NCBI GenBank assembly: GCA_002336405.1
Contig: DDEJ01000079.1
Span: forward strand, 1 to 6,414
Source: Rhodobacteraceae bacterium UBA1957
GTDB lineage: Bacteria; Pseudomonadota; Alphaproteobacteria; Rhodobacterales; Rhodobacteraceae
Length of the DNA: 6,414 nucleotides
Direction of reading: 5' to 3'
Every line of letters begins with the position of its first letter. The stretch's first letter is position 1. The translations under genes and the position numbers were made by a program. Below are positions 6,101-6,414 of the stretch, one piece after another. A model generated the notes under the pieces. That model had not been told where the DNA came from and did no database searches. It worked only from the letters and a program-made list of their open reading frames with translations.

Positions 6101-6403
6101 TTACGCGGGCAGATCGCGTGGTAGAGCCGATAGAGCACCGTTGCGTGCCGTGCCGTCGGCCTTGGTGGGAAGCTCAATTTCCATGCAGGTTCCGCCATTT
6201 ACCAGCGCCCATGCGTTGCCTTGATAATCGACCGATGAGGTTCCGGCACAAGTTGTTCCCGGGCCAGCGGCACAATCGTTTTCTCCAGCTAGAGAAACAC
6301 CAAAGCATTTTTCTTGTTCGCCAGAAACTGCCATTGTTGCTATGGTTGCAAGTGCTGTCGCCACTGCGCTTGCAATAGCGACTGTTTTTAGGGTGTGTGA
6401 CAT
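6101..6403 (-). CDS. bufA1: Bufferin precursor, DUF2282 family (BufA-type), Sec-exported
   Basis: This is a 100-residue precursor. The N-terminal 28 residues are a Sec signal peptide: Lys6, then a hydrophobic Ala-rich stretch to about 26, with a likely cut after VSG (Gly28). The mature part of about 72 residues has four cysteines, Cys33, Cys44, Cys52 and Cys73, in the DUF2282 frame EKCFG / ENDC / TCAG / GGTC. In bufferins conserved cysteines become 5-thiooxazoles and the exported peptide binds copper in the periplasm; which cysteines are modified here is not shown by the sequence. A tail of 27 residues without cysteine follows Cys73. It heads the operon with DUF692, DUF2063 and DoxX genes, which strongly supports the call. 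ATG 6403 lies 11 bp from the window edge with GTGAAG just upstream; the promoter is not in view. Confidence 0.9.
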   Translation of the reverse strand: MSHTLKTVAIASAVATALATIATMAVSGEQEKCFGVSLAGENDCAAGPGTTCAGTSSVDYQGNAWALVNGGTCMEIELPTKADGTARNGALSALPRDLPA

Positions 6404-6414
6404 ATCTTCACTTT

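Overview
The window reads as chromosomal DNA of an alphaproteobacterium, most likely a marine Rhodobacterales/Roseobacter-type organism. This is inferred from moderate GC content, the divergent metF-metR pair and the look of the proteins; no rRNA or other taxonomic marker is present, so the assignment is tentative. No mobile element, CRISPR array, tRNA or rRNA was seen.

Layout: (1) 1-336, minus strand: remains of a small P-loop kinase of the adenylate-kinase/'topology modulation' type, broken by several frameshifts and a stop. (2) 397-1158, minus: intact classical short-chain dehydrogenase/reductase, with a GC-rich hairpin over its last codons. (3) 1373-2239, minus: metF (methylenetetrahydrofolate reductase), divergent from (4) 2331-3242, plus: metR (LysR-type regulator of methionine genes). 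Between them lies a strong-looking metF promoter whose spacer is filled by a perfect 6-5-6 palindrome, a good candidate MetR operator. (5) 3275-3481, minus: cold-shock protein, convergent with metR. (6) 3482-3862: a gene-free, partly AT-rich stretch with two perfect inverted repeats. (7) 3863-6403, minus: a four-gene operon, bufA-bufB-bufC-doxX.

The operon is the most interesting system here. It encodes a Sec-exported, four-cysteine DUF2282 precursor, a DUF692 multinuclear non-heme iron oxidase (MNIO), its DUF2063 partner and a DoxX-like membrane protein. This is the architecture of the bufferin family of ribosomally made metallophores, whose cysteines are converted to 5-thiooxazoles and which bind copper in the periplasm. 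The bufB/bufC and bufC/doxX junctions overlap by 4 and 8 nt, so the three downstream genes look translationally coupled. bufA is separated from bufB by 69 nt containing a hairpin that could set a high precursor-to-enzyme ratio. The bufA promoter and any upstream sigma factor lie beyond the right edge of the window.

The methionine pair forms a second functional unit: MetF makes the 5-methyl-tetrahydrofolate used to methylate homocysteine, and MetR is the likely local regulator. The bufferin operon and the methionine genes appear to be neighbours only, separated by the cold-shock gene.
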